From contig CM022368.1 in assembly GCA_011800155.1 (NCBI GenBank), forward strand, positions 248,001 through 312,000: a stretch of 64,000 nt of DNA. The letters run 5' to 3'. Made by a program: the position numbers and the translations under genes. Positions 58,601 to 64,000 of this stretch are shown here, one piece after another (position 1 is the first letter of the stretch; each line of letters begins with the position of its first letter). The notes under the pieces are model-generated. The model searched no databases, was not told where the DNA came from, and saw only the letters and a program-made list of their open reading frames with translations. The stretch is from Flammulina velutipes (lineage: Eukaryota > Basidiomycota > Agaricomycetes > Agaricales > Physalacriaceae).

Positions 58601-60624
58601 ACGTATATCGTGATCCTTTGTGACTGATTGCTGATCCTGCAACCGGGCCTGTTTGGATGATACCGCCTCAGGCTGAGATGCGATACGGTTTCGTTTGTTG
58701 TCGCGTCGGATACTGCCAAATGTATAAGGCATCCTCTTGATTGGTTTGCCTGCCAGACCTGCGATCTCTAGGGCCAACACATCTTTCAAACTCTGAATAT
58801 CCACAACGCCTGTTGCCACACTGTCAAGATACTCCTGATGAGCTTTCTGCTGCCCTATCTTGTAGTCGTGCTTGCTCATCCGTAGAAGATACTGTCTGGA
58901 GAGTATCTCGTGACGCTTCCACAATGCCCGCATCAGTGCAAAGTATTCGGTGTGGGTGTAAGGGTTCAGTGGCAAGAATGTGTCGGAATCGGGGTACTTG
59001 AATGTAGGATAGGGAATGGTATAGGAGCGAGCCACAAGAGCGCCATTAGAATCCTGCTCTTCGACCTCGATCTCGTTGGAAGGGAAGACGGGCCTTATCC
59101 CAGTAGATAGGCATTCGTTCCACGACCTCATCATTGACTCCCAGAGTAGACGAGTGCGGCTCGCGATGGCATCACCCAGGGCAGGTACACCTTCCGTAGC
59201 ATAAAAGTGGGTGTTTACATCGTGACTATCTGACGTAGGGAACGCCGCCATGTTGGTCATTCGGTGGCAGAGAGCCTCGTTTGGATAACAAACAAAAACG
59301 ATGCGGTTCACAGTCTTGAGCTTGCCAGCCAGAGTGCTTAGAAACTCTTGTCGTTCTGTTGGGTCTGCCTTTGGCGCCACCCCCGAATGCAGGTCGTTGC
59401 CTTTGAACCATATGAAAAGCCGTACTTGACCATTGGGCTGGACTGCTGCACGAACATATAGCCCCCATCGACCAAATAGAAAGGCTCCTGGATCACTGCC
59501 TACAAACCTCATACGTTAATACATTTATAATTATCTAGCTACATTCACTTACCAGGCGGAAGCCGAATCTGAATTACTACCAACGTCCATCGGCATGGAT
59601 CATCCTTGATATCTACATGCCAGCTGCCTTGAAGTAACCCAATGAAGGTCTTAAGCTCTCCTCCCATCCACGCAGAAGAAATGTTCCACTGCAGTCCTGT
59701 AACGCCAGTGGGAAAAAGACCCCCAAAAGAAAAGACGTTCATGTCTGCCGATCGGAACGTAACGACCTCGTACTCCAGCTTGGACAATGCAAGCGGCGCC
59801 ATGAGTCTATAAAGCTCGCTGAGGAGCTGGGCAACACGGAGCCGCCGGGCCATAGCTTCCTGATTGTCTGCTTGAGTCGCAGGCACACCCTGACCTGGCC
59901 CGTTGCCCTCTAAAAAGACAGACCCATGGCTCGATGATCCATCTGCAGGACAATCAGGTGGCGGGTTTCCTGAACGCATATTGCGCTTGATACCATCAAG
60001 CTCATACAGCGCAGGTTTGCCATCAAGCCCCCATGATACATTCCAGAGTTCGTCGCTCACGTTCTTGATCTCGTCGTACTCAGGAAACGGTCGAAGGCTC
60101 TCGAGATCGAAGTACGTAGCCACAGTGATGGATTCATCGGGGTTTCCATTCAGGTCAAGACAGACAGGAAGGGCAGGAATGAGCTGGGTCATGCTCTGGA
60201 TGGGCTCCATGACAAACTTCTTGGTATCCTTATCGTAGCGCGCTGGGCTGGCACCAGGTGGAGTAATGATACGTGCATTATGAATTATATCGTCTTTGGG
60301 ATTTACGGGGGGAGTATACGAAGCGTAGGCTGATTGGCGTGAGCGATACCGGTCATCCGTGCGAACACGCAGAACTAGGCCTTGGGGATAGGTATGCCCG
60401 GGAGGAGGTGGAGTAACTACAGGCGTGGGTTCGAGAATGGATGGGGTAGACGGAACAGCATGTACGGGTCGGAGGGTTTGGGGATGATATTTGTAGTCGT
60501 CGCTAATGGTGATGTTTGGGAGGAAATCAATCAGTTCAGTTGGAAGAGACCATTGACGTGGATCTGGTGAGCAGGTTAATTGCTGCGATCCCTACTACAC
60601 AGGCTACGCACCTTTGAACACCAT
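55679..60624 (-). CDS. 1564-aa chromodomain protein, otherwise unrecognised
   Basis: Exons 60624-60612, 60563-59553, 59499-58187, 58139-58054, 57999-56012 and 55962-55679 join exactly in frame. The N-terminal 600 residues include an ordered region (LFGRWGLYVRAAVQPNGQVR, RLFIWFKGNDLHSG) of no family I know, then an acidic, low-complexity stretch rich in Glu/Asp/Ser. At about residue 770, straddling two introns, is a chromodomain-like module: ELSFVTGERINP joined to KSGGKEYRIRWKGFGQAYD and TWEPEVKIQE. This carries the usual YxxxWKGF/Y and TWEP signatures, including aromatic positions that could cage methyl-lysine. The remaining 760 residues are mostly helical (LTLPQISYRSPERLKPLTEQ, TRMQVVNFMAIVGLCRSASV). 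No DDE or tyrosine-recombinase signature was seen. Chromodomains are frequent in fungal mobile elements, where they guide insertion. Confidence 0.72.
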
Positions 60625-61369
60625 TATATAAATTGTCCCTCTATTATATCAGCTGGGGCGAGGTGTGAGACAGTTGGAATAGACTTGAGAGTGCCTAAGA
60701 GCAAGGTACACGGTTGTGCTTCTGTAAGTAGCGAGCTCAGTTGCGAGGATCTGATAGTGATGGCATCCAAGTTGACATACACGTGATCAATGTCAAGCCA
60801 GATGCCATGGCGCACAGCCACAATGTCAACGACAATGCCAAAGTCCAATTAATGTAGCAGTAGCTCACGCTACAGCAACTTGCAATGGAGTAGCACAAGT
60901 GTCAAATAAAGAAGGAAAATGTCGGGCCAGAATTTAGTCGTCAGTCGTCGTGGTAAGAGAATGACTATCCTGACAATTTGGTGGTGGTGGTGGTCTGGAA
61001 TAGAGTCAGACGATCACTTGCAACAGTCCTTCCAACGTCCATCATCGTCGACTGCATTATATTCAGTCTCTATATCCTGTGTCGTGCACTTGAAAATGGC
61101 CTCCCGGCAAGTTAATACCTGCGACGTAGCGCTGAAACCAATGATAGCCTTTCGAGCAGACGCATTACCCGACACCTACCAACTCGCCAGCGCTGAACCT
61201 GTGGGGCAAGCACTGTAACTCTATCTGGTATGTCTCCCTCGTGTGATGGCATTATTCTTGACCATATATCTGTGTTATGCAACACGACTAACACCTATGT
61301 GCGTCCAATTATGCTACAACCACCACCTTTCGTGTCCTAACTGTCTACGAACCCAGGTGTCCATCTTGT

Positions 61370-61457
61370 TGACCATTGGTGTCTAGCACAGCAATATGGT
61401 CAACACCGTTCCAACGAACGGCTCGTCGGTATACCGACGTGACCTATGAGCGCTTAG
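61370..61457 (+). repeat. Repeated exon-like unit, copy 1
   Basis: This unit matches 61670-61757 at exactly 300-bp spacing. It starts after a TAG acceptor-like site and ends at a GTGAGTG donor-like site. One frame reads QQYGQHRSNERLVGIPT then a stop. It contains a 16-bp perfect palindrome, CGTCGGTATACCGACG (61424-61439). Confidence 0.65.
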
Positions 61458-61669
61458 ACATGTATTAGGTGAGTGTACTTTTGCCTTCTTATTTGTCTTA
61501 CATATACCTCTAGTCCAGATAAGGTTGAACGACAATGTTAACAGCCGTTTTCCTGTACACGCCATAGCCTGGGCGCCATCGTTGGGTATGCATTATCTCT
61601 GCAAGACTCTATATCTATTATTTGTGTGTCCGATTTGCTATAGCCTCAACTTTCTTCCTTGACTGACCA

Positions 61670-61757
61670 CAAACCTAGGCGTCTAGCGCAGCACTACGGC
61701 CAACACCGTTCTAAAGAACGGCTCGTCGGTATACCGACGTGGCCTATGTGTGCTTAG
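61670..61757 (+). repeat. Repeated exon-like unit, copy 2
   Basis: Partner of 61370-61457. The frame reads QHYGQHRSKERLVGIPTWPM, longer than in copy 1. Most differences between the copies fall at third codon positions. The same 16-bp palindrome recurs (61724-61739), preceded here by a perfect hairpin CCGTTCT-AA-AGAACGG. Confidence 0.65.
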
Positions 61758-63319
61758 CCGCGAATCAGTGAGTGTTTCGTAACCTTCTTATTCTCTATAC
61801 TAACCTCGATAAGCGCTGAAATCGAACGACAACACCATGGATTCCATCATTGTAAACAATCATCTTCCCCCAGAATGGACGAATAGCTAACGATGTCACC
61901 AACGTCAGGACTGAAAACATTGTTTCCCTCCCAACAACCATCAGCCAACTTTGGTCCTCATCGTTGGGCTCGTTCATCTCCATTTCATCACTCGAAACCC
62001 CACGGATGCTCCCGCCATTGCCGTTCTCGCACATCCAGCCGACGCCTAGAATTTTGTGAATCGGAATTGTCGCAGATTATGGCGTAATTCACTCCTGGTT
62101 CATGCGGCTAGCTGGCAGTGTTGTTGACATCCAGTGTGAGTGTTTTTCGTTAGTGGATCGACTATACTGACCACCATGCAGACAAACTACTACCAGCTCT
62201 TGGCTCCCACTGCGAGCAGCTTTTACACATAGCTCAACATCCTGCTCGATTCCAACAGTTGGTACGCGCCCCGTCTCACTTCGCCACATCATCCACTGAC
62301 ATTCCTCAGAACCGGCAACCCAGACTGTACGCCAAAGCGCTAAACGAAACCAGGAAAGATAATTCCGAGAACATTATACTCACACGGACAATGACGTGTT
62401 TATTACCTGCCCCGCCCGTTATCGATTCATCGCTGCTCTCTCCCTTGACACCAGTGTAATCCCTACAACATATTCCCTACCCCTTCCCTATACTATCTTC
62501 AACACCACAATGACATCTCTGCCATCGACTGTCATCCCGTCTCCCAGTTCCAACCACCGGAGGTCATATCCTGGAGGTCATATCCCGGCTCATTGTTGGC
62601 GGTTCGTCACTGTCATTCTACCGGGGAAGATGTCTACCCCGTTTGCCCAAGTGATGGCAAAGCTTTGGTGTCGGCTCATCTCTGCTTCATCGTATCCAGT
62701 TGTCGGCGAGACGTTCCAAGTACATTGCCTGCGATGCCTCCTGCTAGTAATAGGATGGCCGCGAGGCTCGATGGAAGACTTTTCTGCGAGTACATGGGCT
62801 GAAGGAGGGCAAGGTATATCCCTCTCCGACCAAGTCGCGATGAGTTGTATGGCCGTCATTGTTGGGGGGGCGTTATAAGCCGGGACGCTTCACACTTCAT
62901 CTTCTGGTGGGGGACGAAGAAGATAGAATGGACGGGTGCTAGTATGGTTCGTTAGTGTTTTTCTTTTTCGACGTCACTGACCCCCAATTTAGGATTATTT
63001 GAAACTCCTTCCAGCGCCTTTCCGACAATACCCTGTGAAGGCTATTGCTACTCGTTGACATTGTGACGTGTCATCGAACTCCTGGGCAGTCCCAATTCTA
63101 CGTGCCGTCTCGATCTTATCTCAAACTTGGGCACTGACCTTTGGGCTAAACATCGCTATGCGCGCGTAGTAGCATTGGATCCTGCTGAGGTACTCCACTA
63201 AAATGAAGATGTAAGTGAGAGATAAGCTTCATCTCGTCAGACACTGATATCTTCTTAGTTTATAACTGCCTGGGATGCACCACATACATCGAGCCTCATG
63301 ACGGCAGAGACGAATTTTA

Positions 63320-63950
63320 TTAGGTAGAGTAAAGCGAGCGACATATATCTAGAGCTTGTATCCAAAGTGACTTGCGCTCTTCCATGCTACGGGAATCAAG
63401 CTCGGGCAAGAACATTAGTTGTGTCTCGAACTGGCGGCCCCGATGTTCATCAAATGGGGAAGCAAAGGCAGGGATGGTAATAGAGGAGAGATGTGTTGGA
63501 CGATGAGAGGTGAAAGGACTGTCCATGTCATCCATTTCGGGATTATGGCTGTTCTCGTTAGTATGATGGCGAAGAACGTGAGGATCGTCAATGTCCTGCC
63601 AATCCACACCGTAGTGCAGCAAGTTGTCCTCTCCTTCATCCTCTGCATTAAAGGTTTCGTCGAGATTCCGATAGCCATGCTGCAACATCCCGAAGAAGAA
63701 CATATCACGCGGGCTTCGGGAGCGCTCACTTTGGATACGGAGATTATGATGGTTCCAACTTTCCGCCCATTCCAGTGCATCCTCGTTTATGGACCCGAGA
63801 AAGAGATAGTGTAGGAGCCATACGTGAGCGTCGTTATCGGGGTCGAGGCCGCACACATGCTCTAGCTCTTGAAAAAGGATTTTCCACTTGCTCCCAAATC
63901 CTCGCGTAACGTCTTGCCAAAGGCGCTCGATACGAATATTATGCACACTT
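63320..63950 (-). mobile_element. Integrase-core (rve-type) protein, C-terminal exon, cut by window edge
   Basis: An exon of about 210 residues opening after an acceptor near 63951, reading SVHNIRIERLWQDVTRGFGS, then LEHVCGLDPDNDAHVWLLHY, LFLGSINEDALEWAESWNHH and SRSPRDMFFFGML, and ending with a variable tail. This is the C-terminal part of the integrase-core proteins abundant in Agaricomycetes, related to retroviral-type integrases (rve superfamily) and usually transposon-derived or domesticated. The N-terminal catalytic part with the first acidic residues lies beyond position 64000. The exon itself is free of stops, so the gene may be intact. Neighbouring decayed sequence suggests a transposon-rich area. 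Confidence 0.75.
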
Positions 63951-64000
63951 CTGGGTAAAAAATATATGAGCATCGTCAAGTAGAAGCGGGTGTTTGCCTT

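Larger units (their letters stand above)
60625..63319. other. Region of decayed coding pieces and repeats
   Basis: No complete gene. Contents: 5' flank of the chromodomain gene; a 300-bp-spaced repeated exon-like unit (61370-61457 and 61670-61757); a plus-strand open stretch near 62185-62400 that reads LLPALGSHCEQLLHIAQHPA and onwards; a further open stretch near 62460-62878; and a small direct repeat (GGAGGTCATATCC at 62560 and 62574). These look like fragments of one or more dead genes upstream of the integrase gene. Confidence 0.4.

Noticed and set aside
50118..60624. Naming the three-gene block as a known transposon family (for example KDZ, Plavaka or Crypton)
   Set aside because: No DDE triad, tyrosine recombinase or terminal repeats could be identified in the sequence.
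1..64000. CRISPR arrays, tRNA or rRNA genes, bacterial operons or riboswitches
   Set aside because: No regular spacer-repeat arrays or rRNA blocks were seen, and no tRNA cloverleaf was recognised by eye; spliced fungal genes rule out a bacterial origin. Short tRNAs could still be missed without a covariance search.

Overview
The window is nuclear DNA from a mushroom-forming basidiomycete (Agaricomycetes). Genes are compact and intron-rich, with introns of about 48-60 nt and GT..AG borders that I could place by eye. The content fits this group: a KRE6/SKN1-type glucan-synthesis protein, an F-box/LRR protein, lysine-specific M35 metallopeptidases, a short Hsp70-12-like ATPase, a giant DUF6606/DUF3638/DUF3645 protein and an integrase-core fragment. 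I could not assign a genus.

Region 1 (0.6-16.5 kb) is mostly housekeeping or structural: a small Ser-rich protein, a KRE6/SKN1-like GH16 membrane protein, a probable small membrane protein, a 1008-aa disordered protein, a 306-aa unknown protein, an F-box protein, and a tandem pair of single-pass membrane proteins with lectin-like ectodomains. A 125-bp MITE with 26-bp inverted repeats lies at 17.46 kb.

Region 2 (18.1-28.2 kb) is a secretome cluster. Three paralogous M35 (aspzincin) metalloendopeptidases share one exon layout, including a 247-nt last exon that carries the zinc site in each. They are mixed with three paralogous small secreted proteins that share one exon layout. One small protein is apparently broken, and one peptidase lacks a family tyrosine. 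A GPI-type two-domain surface protein (29.7-31.0 kb) and an SC15-like secreted protein (31.7-32.4 kb) follow, so about 14 kb is devoted to cell-surface or secreted products.

Region 3 (32.8-42.5 kb) is one minus-strand gene of about 3,100 residues with a P-loop-like GEGKT site (DUF6606/DUF3638/DUF3645 family).

Region 4 (44.2-50 kb) is a graveyard. It holds two copies of a 0.58-kb segment, a frameshifted SAPS (SIT4-phosphatase-associated) gene piece joined to a piece of a paralogue of the 9.5-10.5 kb gene, a C-terminally truncated Hsp70-12-like gene with a probable GC-AG intron, and an unnamed basidiomycete-type gene.

Region 5 (50.1-60.6 kb) is the most unusual part: a compact three-gene block. 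A plus-strand 1070-aa HECT-like E3 ligase with a Cys/His-rich N-terminus converges on two minus-strand genes, a 467-aa basic-start protein and a 1564-aa chromodomain protein. Together they look like the cargo or core of an undescribed mobile or selfish module. Downstream (60.6-64 kb) are decayed coding pieces, a 300-bp-spaced repeated exon with hairpins, and an integrase-core gene running off the window edge.

Exon coordinates come from hand splicing checked by reading-frame arithmetic. Family names rest on motifs recognised by eye; no database search was done.
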